From Coriobacteriaceae bacterium (lineage in GTDB: Bacteria > Actinomycetota > Coriobacteriia > Coriobacteriales > Coriobacteriaceae): 64,000 nt of DNA. This document shows, one piece after another, positions 25,810-34,215 of this stretch. Location: the NCBI GenBank assembly GCA_902364645.1, contig CABJEP010000014.1, positions 7,086 through 71,085 of the forward strand, read 5' to 3'. Positions within the stretch are counted from its first letter, which is position 1, and each line of letters begins with the position of its first letter. Made by a program: the position numbers and the translations under genes. Below the pieces are notes generated by a model. It searched no databases, was not told the DNA's origin, and saw nothing but the letters and a program-made list of their open reading frames with translations.

Positions 25810-27502
25810 GTTTCTGGGATTTGCCTGGGAGCTGCTGGCAAAGGTCGTCTACAACGTCGTTGCCGTCGTGAGCTCTATCCTTAACCTGCTGGTGTTTGGC
25901 TGGGTTGAGTACTTCAACATCTTTATGACCTACTTCACCACGTTTGACCTGGTGGGCAAGATCGGTGCGGTCATTCTGTTTGCCATGCTCATTGCGGTCC
26001 CCGTGCTGATCGTGGCCATCCTGGTTCACCGTTACCGTATCAACCGCCGCCTGCATCGCGACGACACGTCCAACAAGGCGCTCTATCGCGAGATCGGTCG
26101 CCTGAACAAGCAGGTGCTCGACCTGATGGACGAGAAGAACAAGCTGCTGGCGCTCAAGGTCAACGCCATGGGCGGCACCAAGCAGATTCCGTACGTGGGT
26201 GCCTCGGCCCTGGCCGACGACCACCTGCCCACGGTGGGCAACGTGGTGGGCGCCGCTGCGGGCGCCGGTGCGGCTGCTGGCGAGGGCGCTGCGGTGACGG
26301 CCGTCATGTCGGGCAACGCGTCGCTCGCGCTCGATGGCGAGGGCGTCAAGGACGCCGCGGCCGCCATGGCCAAGGCCACCGTCGAGGCCAAGACCCTTGC
26401 CGAGGAAAAAGAGATCGCCCAGGCCAACCGCTTCCCCAAGCTGTCCCTTGTGGACCTTAAGTACCGCGACTGGGAATCGCCGGTTTACGACGATGCCATC
26501 TCGCTGGAGGACTTTGTCGACAGCTTCCGCGCGTTCGCCTGCAGCCAGATGAAGCTCTACTACACGCCCGAGATCATCCGCCGCTTTGTGGCCGGCATGG
26601 CCGCCTCCAAACTGCTGATCCTGGAAGGCATCTCGGGTACCGGTAAGACCTCGCTGCCCTACAGCTTTAGCCGCTACCTGGACAACCCCGCGACCATCGT
26701 GTCGGTGCAGCCGAGCTTCCGCGACCGCACCGAGGTGCTCGGCTACTTTAACGAGTTCTCCAAGCGCTTTAACGAGACCGAGTTCCTCCGCGCCGTGTAC
26801 GAGGCGGGCCTTCGCCAGGACCCGTCCATGATCGTGCTCGACGAGATGAACCTCGCCCGCGTGGAGTACTACTTTGCCGAGATCCTGTCGGTGCTCGAGA
26901 TGCCCAGCCACGACGAGTGGGTGCTCGATCTGGTGCCCACCCAGTGGGCCGCCGACCCCAAGGGCCTGCACGACGGCAAGCTCACCATCCCCGATAGCCT
27001 ATGGTTTATCGGCACCGCCAACAACGACGACTCCACCTTTACCATCACGGACAAGGTGTACGACCGCGCGATCCCCATCGAGCTCAACGAGCGTGCCGAC
27101 GCGTTTGAGTGCGAGCCGCACGAGCGCGTGCACGTGACGGCCGACCACCTGCAGTATCTGTTCCAAAAGGCCAAGGTCGAGTACGTGATCGACAACGAGC
27201 TGCTCCAGAAGATGCACAAGCTGGACCAGTACCTGCAGACCCGCTTTAAGCTGGCCTTTGGCAACCGTATCATCAAGCAGATGTACGACTTTATCCCCGT
27301 GTACGTGGCGTGCGGCGGCACCGAGCTGGGCGGCATGGACTACATCATCGCCCGCAAGGTGCTTAAGAAGTTTGAGTCCATGAACGTGAGCTTTGTGCGC
27401 GACGAGATGAAGGGCCTGATCGAGTATATCGAGAAGACCTTTGGCGAGGGCGGCCTGCCCGATTCCGTCATGTACCTGCAGCGGATCCAGAACTTCTACT
27501 AA
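25802..27502 (+). CDS. membrane-anchored McrB-like AAA+ ATPase
   Basis: The 566-residue protein has two N-terminal membrane helices (about 10-36 and 50-75), a helical linker (REIGRLNKQVLDLMDEKN) and an AAA+ domain. Walker A is EGISGTGKTS (about 275-283), Walker B is MIVLDEMNLARVEYYF (about 343-358), and GTANNDDSTFTITDKVYDRA (about 403-422) matches the polar sensor-1 loop and arginine region of the McrB branch. McrB proteins drive partner proteins with NTP hydrolysis; classical ones are soluble and act with the McrC nuclease. The GTG at 25802 overlaps the peptidase gene by 8 nt with AGGAGGG upstream. Membrane tethering next to two signal peptidases points away from restriction and toward export or assembly. 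Confidence 0.87.
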   Translation: MSEFLGFAWELLAKVVYNVVAVVSSILNLLVFGWVEYFNIFMTYFTTFDLVGKIGAVILFAMLIAVPVLIVAILVHRYRINRRLHRDDTSNKALYREIGRLNKQVLDLMDEKNKLLALKVNAMGGTKQIPYVGASALADDHLPTVGNVVGAAAGAGAAAGEGAAVTAVMSGNASLALDGEGVKDAAAAMAKATVEAKTLAEEKEIAQANRFPKLSLVDLKYRDWESPVYDDAISLEDFVDSFRAFACSQMKLYYTPEIIRRFVAGMAASKLLILEGISGTGKTSLPYSFSRYLDNPATIVSVQPSFRDRTEVLGYFNEFSKRFNETEFLRAVYEAGLRQDPSMIVLDEMNLARVEYYFAEILSVLEMPSHDEWVLDLVPTQWAADPKGLHDGKLTIPDSLWFIGTANNDDSTFTITDKVYDRAIPIELNERADAFECEPHERVHVTADHLQYLFQKAKVEYVIDNELLQKMHKLDQYLQTRFKLAFGNRIIKQMYDFIPVYVACGGTELGGMDYIIARKVLKKFESMNVSFVRDEMKGLIEYIEKTFGEGGLPDSVMYLQRIQNFY

Positions 27503-27513
27503 TGGCGTAAGTG

Positions 27514-27536
27514 CGGGGCGGCGTGATGTCGCCCCG
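27514..27536 (+). other. intercistronic hairpin between the ATPase and its partner
   Basis: CGGGGCG (27514) pairs with CGCCCCG (27530-27536), followed by CCCCTTT. It is a weak terminator or mRNA-stability element in the middle of the operon. Confidence 0.5.
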
Positions 27537-27571
27537 CCCCTTTCCGATCGATCCAACCTATGGAGTAACCC

Positions 27572-29818
27572 ATGTCCGAGACCATTCAGGACCTCTATAC
27601 CAGCTTCTCCGAGCAGATGGAGCCTATCCAGGAGGACAGCCGCTACTTCCGCTATCTGTTTGAGATGGCGCAGGCCTCGGGCACCACGATCGAGCAGCAG
27701 CGCGAGGAGCTCGTCAAGGTGGTGGACGAGGAGTGGATCAGCATGATCGAGGACTCGCTCGACGCCATCAACACCATCATTGAAAAGCCGCGCCGCTTTA
27801 TCACCACCGAGGAAGAGGTGGTGCCGGTCTCGCGCGCTAAAAAGATCAGCGCCGACAGCGTCCGTCATCTGAGCCAGAACACGCAGTTCCTGGCGCCGAG
27901 CGAGGACGGCGGCGTCCATCCAACGCGCATCCTCAACGTCAATACCGTTGAGACGTACGACCTGTACGAGAACCGCTTTATCTACCACCTGATTCAGCGC
28001 CTGCTGACGTTTGTGGACAAGCGCACCGACGTGATCTTTTGGTCGACGGGCAACGAGATCCGCAACCGCTTTAAGATGCACAGCAAGATCGACGATGCGT
28101 ACGAAGAGATCGAGTACAACGTCGAGATGACGGTCAAGAACCACCAGAGCTTTGCCGAGAACGATGCCGACAACATGGACGTCTTTATGCGCATCGACCG
28201 CGTGCGCCGCCTGGTCATGGCGCTGCGCGGTGCGTCGTTCTGCCAGATCATGAACGGCTGCAGCGCGGTCCGCAGCCCCATTCAGCGCACCAACCTCATC
28301 ATGAAGGACCCCAACTACCGCAAGTGCTACCAGCTGTGGCAGTTTATGGAGCGCTACGACAAGGTGGGATACAACATCGACGTGCAGCAGCAGGCGCTGG
28401 CGTTCGATGACGAGTACATGGTGCAGATGTACACCAACCTCATCAACAACTACACCGTCTTTAAGAGCCTGACCGATGACGAGCGCAACCTGCAGGAGCT
28501 TGAGAGCGTGCAACACGCGCCGGTGGCGCCCAAGTTTATTAAGGAGATTAAGGAAGAGCAGGTCGATAGTCCTGATCTGCCCGATGTTGAGGTCCGGCGC
28601 GTGTTTGTGGAGGAGGTCACGCAGGCCCAGCTCGACGCCGAGCAGGCGCTGGCCGAGGCTCGCGAGCAGATTGAGGAGCTGCAGGGGCAGCTGAAGTCCT
28701 GGAAGGTGCAGACACACGCGCTGACCGACGAGCGCGACGACCTGGCCGACGAGCTGGACGAGGCAAAGACGCGTGAGCTGGCGTTGACGCAGCGCGCACA
28801 GATTGCCGAGGCCGATGCCGAGGAGCTGCGTGGCTCGCTGGAGGATGTCGAGGCCGGCAAGAAGGCTGCCGAGGATGCTGCCGTTGAGGCACGCTCGACC
28901 GCGGCGGCGCAGCTTGAGCGGATGCGCGCCGAGGCCGATGCCGAGGTCTCAGTCGCCCGCGCCGACGCAGATGCTAGGGTCGCGGCTGCCGAGCAGGCTG
29001 CTGCCGAGCAAGTCGCGCGGGTCAAGAGCGAGTCCGCCGCAGCCCTGGCCGCCAAGACGGCCGCCGAGGCCGCCGAGCTGCAGGCCGCCAAGGACGCCGC
29101 CGCAGCCGAGCTTGCCGGTGTGCGCGAGGCGTCTGCCAAGGAGCTCGCCGAGGTGCATGCCAAGCTGGACGCCGCCAAGCTGCAGATCGAGGAAGTGCGG
29201 CTGGCGGCCGAGCGCGATGCCCGTGCCGCGCAGGAGACTGCCGACGTCGCCGCGGCCGAGGCGGAGCAGAAGCTCGCCGACACCGTTGCCGCGGCCGAGG
29301 AGAAGGTTTCCGCTGCTCAGCAGGCAGCCGATGCCGCGATCGACGCCGCGCGTGCGGCCGCCGATTCTGCCGTCGAGCAGGCTACGGTGGACGCCAGCGA
29401 GAAGGTCGCCGCAGCCGCTGCCGAGCGCGATGCCGCCGTGCGTGCCGCCGAGGAGGCTCGTGCCGACGCCGACGCGCGTGCCGCCGCAGCCGAGCTTGCG
29501 GCAGGGGAGCGCATCGAGCAGGAAGTCGCCGCCGTCCGTGCCGCTTGCGAGCGCGAGGTCGAAGCTGCTCGCGCGGAGATGCAGCAGCGCCTGGACGCGC
29601 TGGCGCAAGAGCTGGAGCGGGCCGAGCGCAACCGTGAGCGTGCCGAGCGCCGTGCCGAGGGCAACAGCCTGTCGCGCTATCTGCTGGCCCGCTTGCGCGG
29701 CGAGGCTGGCGAGGGCGTGGTCGCCGCGCCTGACGAGGATGGCGCTTCTGCGGCGGATGCCACCGAGGGCGAGGTCGCTGCCGACCCCGAGACTTCCGCA
29801 AAGGACGACGACAAGTGA
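27572..29818 (+). CDS. DUF2357/McrC-like partner with long Ala-rich coiled coil
   Basis: The 748-residue protein has an N-terminal alpha/beta domain (1-300) with NTVETYDLYENRFIYHLIQR at about 127-146. This resembles the ENRF core of DUF2357 proteins, which pair with McrB-type ATPases. From about residue 345 to 690 it is an almost uninterrupted Ala/Glu/Arg coiled coil (repeats such as AAEAEQKLAD, AAERDAAVRAAEEARA). A short tail follows (SRYLLARLRG). No PD-(D/E)XK nuclease motif is visible where McrC would have one. A rod-like scaffold or adaptor driven by the neighbouring ATPase is the simplest reading. GGAG precedes ATG 27572. Confidence 0.82.
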   Translation: MSETIQDLYTSFSEQMEPIQEDSRYFRYLFEMAQASGTTIEQQREELVKVVDEEWISMIEDSLDAINTIIEKPRRFITTEEEVVPVSRAKKISADSVRHLSQNTQFLAPSEDGGVHPTRILNVNTVETYDLYENRFIYHLIQRLLTFVDKRTDVIFWSTGNEIRNRFKMHSKIDDAYEEIEYNVEMTVKNHQSFAENDADNMDVFMRIDRVRRLVMALRGASFCQIMNGCSAVRSPIQRTNLIMKDPNYRKCYQLWQFMERYDKVGYNIDVQQQALAFDDEYMVQMYTNLINNYTVFKSLTDDERNLQELESVQHAPVAPKFIKEIKEEQVDSPDLPDVEVRRVFVEEVTQAQLDAEQALAEAREQIEELQGQLKSWKVQTHALTDERDDLADELDEAKTRELALTQRAQIAEADAEELRGSLEDVEAGKKAAEDAAVEARSTAAAQLERMRAEADAEVSVARADADARVAAAEQAAAEQVARVKSESAAALAAKTAAEAAELQAAKDAAAAELAGVREASAKELAEVHAKLDAAKLQIEEVRLAAERDARAAQETADVAAAEAEQKLADTVAAAEEKVSAAQQAADAAIDAARAAADSAVEQATVDASEKVAAAAAERDAAVRAAEEARADADARAAAAELAAGERIEQEVAAVRAACEREVEAARAEMQQRLDALAQELERAERNRERAERRAEGNSLSRYLLARLRGEAGEGVVAAPDEDGASAADATEGEVAADPETSAKDDDK

Positions 29819-30528
29819 TGAAGCACGTGCTCCGCGTGATCAACGTGCTGGCGACCGTGGTGATCCTGGTCGCCTTTGTGGTGTTGCTGCGCACGGTGTT
29901 CACGCCCGCCGGCGAGATCCCCACCATCATGGGCTATGGCTTTATGCGCACGCTGACCGGTTCGATGGAGCCGGCGATTCCCGTGCACTCGTTTATCGTC
30001 GTTGATACCGGCGACGGCCAGGCCTATCAGGTGGGCGACATCATCACCTTCCATTCGTCCGATGACGCGCTGGAGGGTTCGCTCAACACGCACCGCATCG
30101 TTGCCGTGGAGGCCGCCGCCGACGGCGCCCCGATCTACCGCACCAAGGGCGATGCCAATCCGGTCGAGGATGCCGCGCCCGTGCCCGCCGCCGACGTGGT
30201 GGGCCGCGTGGTCTTTGTCTCGGCAGGCCTGGGCGTTGTGGTGTCGCTGCTCACCAATCCGCTGCTGTTCTTTCCGCTCATCGTGGTGCCGCTGATCGTG
30301 CTGCTGGTGCTCGAAATTCGCCATATGGTCAAGACCACGCAAGAGGTGGCGCGCGCTGAAGACGAGGCTGCCCTGCGCGCGGCTGTGGAGCAGATTCGCG
30401 AAAAGCGCCGCCGCGAGCAGGAGGAGCAGGGCGACGCCGGTGACGAGGGCGATGCCGACGGTGGCCATACCGATGAAAGTGCGGAAGCCGATCCCGGCGC
30501 CCCAGGCGATTCCAACCGCTCGGCATAG
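29818..30528 (+). CDS. signal peptidase I, SipW/ER-type (second copy)
   Basis: The 236-residue enzyme again shows the Ser-His type: TGSMEPAIP with S49, NTHRIVAV with H92 and RTKGDANP with D112. It has an N-terminal helix (8-27), a C-terminal helix pair at about 128-165 and a charged cytosolic tail (IREKRRREQEEQ). It differs clearly from the copy at 25060, so the two probably have different substrates rather than being a recent duplication. The ATG overlaps the partner gene's stop (TGATG), giving translational coupling. It is the last gene of the run. A 125-bp gap without a clear terminator follows. Confidence 0.93.
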   Translation: MKHVLRVINVLATVVILVAFVVLLRTVFTPAGEIPTIMGYGFMRTLTGSMEPAIPVHSFIVVDTGDGQAYQVGDIITFHSSDDALEGSLNTHRIVAVEAAADGAPIYRTKGDANPVEDAAPVPAADVVGRVVFVSAGLGVVVSLLTNPLLFFPLIVVPLIVLLVLEIRHMVKTTQEVARAEDEAALRAAVEQIREKRRREQEEQGDAGDEGDADGGHTDESAEADPGAPGDSNRSA

Positions 30529-30653
30529 CTCATCGGTGCCTTTCGTCCCTGCAATTTGGACGCTCGCAGATGCTCCGCATCATCTGCTATTTCATACCAA
30601 TATTCGTGCTACAGTTTGGACGCTTTATTGCCAATTGATTTCGGGGGAGTGGG

Positions 30654-31676
30654 ATGGAACAGAAGCGCTCGGCGCAGTGTGCACGTGAAAGGGCTTCGGT
30701 ACCGATGACGGCGGCGTCTGATTTTATCGTGCCCGAGGGGACTGACGAGCTGAGCCGCAGCACCCGCCGCGCATGGCGCGACCGCCTCAACGACGCCCAG
30801 GCGCGCAAGATGGCCCTGGGCACGCTCGCCGCGTTTGCCGGCGGTACGTTTTGGGGTTTTTCTGGCACCAGTGCCAGCTACCTCTTTGACGTGTGCCATA
30901 TCGAGACATTTTGGCTGATGAGCGTGCGCCAAGTTATCGCTGGCCTGCTCTTTATGTTCGTCGTGCTCAGAAAAGATCGCGACCGCCTGGTCAGGCTGTG
31001 GACCACCCCTGCCGATCGCAAGCAGCTCATCCTATTTACGATCTTTGGCCTGCTGTTCAACCAGCTTTGCTATCTGTCAGCCGTGCGTCTGACCAACGCG
31101 GGCACCGCGACCGTCTTTCAGTGTCTGCAGCTGGTGGTAGTCATGGGGTATGCCTGCGTCACCGCGCATCGACTGCCGCGCACGCGCGAGGCGCTTGGCA
31201 TTTTGCTCGCCTTGGGCGGAACGTTTTTAATTGCCACGGGCGGCGACCCTAGTACGCTCAGTATCTCGCCAATGGGCCTGCTCGCGGGCCTTTTGTGCGC
31301 AGTGGGCGGTGCCTGCATAGCAATCATCCCTGCCGGAATCCTCAACAAATACGGCAGCTCGGTCGTCACGGGCTCGGCCATGCTTTCGGCGGGAATCGTG
31401 ATGAGTATCTTTACCCAGCCGTGGGCGCACATGCCGGCGCTCGGCCCCTCGGGTGTCGGCGCGCTCGCGATATTTATTGTGGTGGGGTCGTTCTTCGCCT
31501 ATATGTTCTACATGCAGGGCGTTAAGGAGATTGGCTCGGTGCGCGCGAGCCTTCTTGGAACCATGGAGCCGGTTTCGGCCACCATCACCAGCGCCCTTAT
31601 GCTGGGAACGGTGTTTTTGCCCACCGACCTGGCAGGTTTTGCCATGATTATCGCGATGGTGTTTTTGACGGTGTAG
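30654..31676 (+). CDS. EamA/DMT-superfamily transporter
   Basis: The 340-residue protein has a charged cytosolic N-terminal extension of about 55 residues and then about ten membrane helices in two EamA repeats (TFWGFSGTSASYLF at the first; GGTFLIATGG and GAIAIIPAG-like glycine turns later). These transporters export metabolites such as amino acids; the substrate cannot be read here. GGGGGAGTGGG precedes the ATG. It is not obviously linked to the operon upstream. Confidence 0.88.
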   Translation: MEQKRSAQCARERASVPMTAASDFIVPEGTDELSRSTRRAWRDRLNDAQARKMALGTLAAFAGGTFWGFSGTSASYLFDVCHIETFWLMSVRQVIAGLLFMFVVLRKDRDRLVRLWTTPADRKQLILFTIFGLLFNQLCYLSAVRLTNAGTATVFQCLQLVVVMGYACVTAHRLPRTREALGILLALGGTFLIATGGDPSTLSISPMGLLAGLLCAVGGACIAIIPAGILNKYGSSVVTGSAMLSAGIVMSIFTQPWAHMPALGPSGVGALAIFIVVGSFFAYMFYMQGVKEIGSVRASLLGTMEPVSATITSALMLGTVFLPTDLAGFAMIIAMVFLTV

Positions 31677-31819
31677 CTGGCGCCAAGACGGAAAAGGTGT
31701 TGTGCCACATTTTCGCCAATTGATGTCCGTGTCTGGAGTTTAGCTGTCGATGCCCAAAATGCCATAAACTAGTAACGTTATGGACTTTTTCATTGCGACT
31801 CAATTGCGAGGATTTCTTT

Positions 31820-34132
31820 ATGGCTGGTAATCACTTTAAGGACAGCGATAGCGGCCGTCCTGCAGTTCCGCCGCGCCCGAACGGGGCTGGTAAGGCCGGC
31901 ACGCCGGGCGGCGCTGGACAGGGCGGTTCCGGTAAGCGCGTGTCCCCGGGCGAGACGGCGATGTTTACCGCTCTGTACGAGCAGTCTCAAAAGGCAAAAA
32001 AGACCGGCCGTGCAAGAGGGAATGTCTTTGCGGGCGGTGCAACCTCTACGTCGCAGCCGAGCGGGGCTCCTTCGGCACCTGCGAACAACGCAGGCGCTGC
32101 CAACGCCGCGAATACCGCCGGCGACGTTAATGCCAGCAAGGCCGCCAACAATACTCCCTCTGCCGGTGGCGCGGGGCTTACGGGTAACCTTGGCACGATT
32201 TACACCGGCGCCTCCGAGACTGGCACGTTCGCCCGCCTGGATGATGGCGGTGCCCAGTTTGCGGGCTCGGGTTCCAAGGAAGATTATTACGATTTTGGCT
32301 TGAACTACGGTAGCGACGCTTCGTCGAGTTCGACCTCTGACGGTCTGGTCCGTCATCGCCATCGCAAGGGCGAGCGCAAAAAGCGTCACACTGGCGCCAT
32401 TATTGCCGCTGTAGTCGCGGTGCTTCTCGTTGCGCTTGGCGCAAGCGGCTTTATGCTGCTTAACTCGGCAAAGACCGTAAAGAGCGAAGCGAAGGAGGCT
32501 GTCGAGATCGTCGGTGGCCTTAAGGACAAGGTCACGTCGGGCGATTTTTCGACGCTGCCTGACGACGCGAAGAAGATTGACGAGCTCTGCGACAGCATGA
32601 AGGCGGAGACTTCGAGCCCGCTGTGGACGGCGGCTTCGTTTATCCCGGTGTATGGCGGCGACATCAATGCTGCCCGCACCATGATCGACGCCCTGTCCGA
32701 TGTCTCGAGCAATGCGCTGGTTCCCATGGCCGATAACCTTTCGCAGGCCACGCCCGGCAAGCTGTTCCAGGATGGGACTATCAACGTGTCCGCGCTGCAG
32801 GCGGTCGCCGATTCGCTCTCCGATAGCTCGAAGGTGTTCAAGAGCGCCAACGAGAAGATCCAGGGCATTGGCGATACTCATATTTCCCAGGTGACCGAGC
32901 TGGTCGATAAGGCCAAGGACGGCTTTGCCACCCTCAACGGCGCGGTTGACGCGGCGGAGAAGGTCGCCCCCGTCCTTCCCCAGATGCTCGGCGCCAACGG
33001 CCAGACGCGCAACTATCTTGTGTACGCCATGAACAACGTCGAGATTCGTGCCTGCGGCGGCTTTGGCGGTTCGCAGGGCCTGATTTCGGTCACCGACGGC
33101 CAGATGTCGATTGGCGAGTTTGTCCCCCGCATTGGACTCAGCGAGGATGAGGCAGTCGAGAGCGTCGACGAAGAGGATGAGGCGCTGTTCGGCAACCACA
33201 GTAACCTGTACAACTCGGGCAATACCTATTCGCCTGATTGGCCCCGCAACTCGCAGCGTGTCGCAGCCCTGTGGAAATCTCAATATGGCCAGGACGTTGA
33301 CGGCGTCGTGGGTATCGACCCGGTGTTCCTGCAGTATCTACTGGGCCTGGTCGGTAACGTGTCGCTGCCCGACGGAACGGTTGTCGACGGCACCAACGCC
33401 GCAAAGGTCCTCATGCACGATGTGTACTGGAACTATCCGGTCGAGGAGTCGGACGGCATCTTTGCATCCGTCGCCAGCGCTGCCTTCGACAAGATCCTTG
33501 GCGGTATCGGCGATGTCGATGTTACGAAGCTTGTCAGCGCCGTTGAGCGCGGTGCCGAAGAGGGCCGCCTGATCGCGTGGATGAAAAACGATGACGAGCA
33601 GAACGCTATCAAGGAGATGAACATCGACGCCTCGCTGCCCGATCCGGATGACCCGAGTGAAGATCCCGTTGCTGGTGTCTACTTTAACAACCTGAGCTTC
33701 TCCAAGCTCGACTGGTACCTGAATGCCGATACGCAGATTGGCCAGGGCATCAAGAACGGTGACGGCACATGCTCGTATCGCATCACCGTTACCCTGACGA
33801 ACATCATGACGCAGGAGGAGGCCGGCAAGCTGCCCGACTACGTCGCGGCGAGCGCGCCTGATGCCGCGCGCGACGACGAGCGTCTGAATGTCTCGTTGTT
33901 TGCCCCGACGGGCGGCAACATTACTGACCTGACCGTCGAGGGCACCCAGTTTGGTCTTGGCGCCGCTACATGGCATGGAATCCCCTTCTATTCGGGCACC
34001 GTTGACCTGCATGCTGGCGAGACGACGACGATCACATATACGCTGACCACGTCAGCCGAGGCGGGGGACAAGCCGCTTACGCTGCGTCAGACTCCTACAT
34101 GCCAGGCGGCTCGCGACAGCGCGTCGGCGTAG
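31820..34132 (+). CDS. DUF4012-domain membrane protein
   Basis: The 770-residue protein has a long low-complexity Gly/Ala/Ser/Asn-rich cytosolic region (about 1-185), one membrane helix (about 191-212) and a large exported domain. YAMNNVEIRACGGFGGSQGL (about 402-421) is the diagnostic part of DUF4012, a domain frequent in actinobacterial cell-envelope proteins and near exopolysaccharide genes. The mechanism is unknown. ATG 31820 has GAGGA about 7 nt upstream. It ends before a terminator and glmM, an envelope-precursor gene. Confidence 0.88.
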   Translation: MAGNHFKDSDSGRPAVPPRPNGAGKAGTPGGAGQGGSGKRVSPGETAMFTALYEQSQKAKKTGRARGNVFAGGATSTSQPSGAPSAPANNAGAANAANTAGDVNASKAANNTPSAGGAGLTGNLGTIYTGASETGTFARLDDGGAQFAGSGSKEDYYDFGLNYGSDASSSSTSDGLVRHRHRKGERKKRHTGAIIAAVVAVLLVALGASGFMLLNSAKTVKSEAKEAVEIVGGLKDKVTSGDFSTLPDDAKKIDELCDSMKAETSSPLWTAASFIPVYGGDINAARTMIDALSDVSSNALVPMADNLSQATPGKLFQDGTINVSALQAVADSLSDSSKVFKSANEKIQGIGDTHISQVTELVDKAKDGFATLNGAVDAAEKVAPVLPQMLGANGQTRNYLVYAMNNVEIRACGGFGGSQGLISVTDGQMSIGEFVPRIGLSEDEAVESVDEEDEALFGNHSNLYNSGNTYSPDWPRNSQRVAALWKSQYGQDVDGVVGIDPVFLQYLLGLVGNVSLPDGTVVDGTNAAKVLMHDVYWNYPVEESDGIFASVASAAFDKILGGIGDVDVTKLVSAVERGAEEGRLIAWMKNDDEQNAIKEMNIDASLPDPDDPSEDPVAGVYFNNLSFSKLDWYLNADTQIGQGIKNGDGTCSYRITVTLTNIMTQEEAGKLPDYVAASAPDAARDDERLNVSLFAPTGGNITDLTVEGTQFGLGAATWHGIPFYSGTVDLHAGETTTITYTLTTSAEAGDKPLTLRQTPTCQAARDSASA

Positions 34133-34169
34133 GGTTTTTCTGGTAGCGCAGATAATCGAGTAACATTTT

Positions 34170-34203
34170 GGGGCGGACAGGCAATCTGTTCGCCCCTATT
34201 TTG
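34170..34203 (+). terminator. terminator before glmM
   Basis: GGGGCGGACAG pairs with CTGTTCGCCCC, followed by TATTTTGT. Confidence 0.85.
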
Positions 34204-34215
34204 TAAGGAGAGCGC

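Noticed and set aside
26999..28717. Long reverse-strand ORF opposite the ATPase partner genes
   Set aside because: It has low-complexity Leu/Val/His composition and no domain; the forward genes are clearly real.
25802..29818. McrBC-type restriction system
   Set aside because: The ATPase is membrane-anchored, the partner lacks a nuclease motif, and both are embedded among secretion genes.
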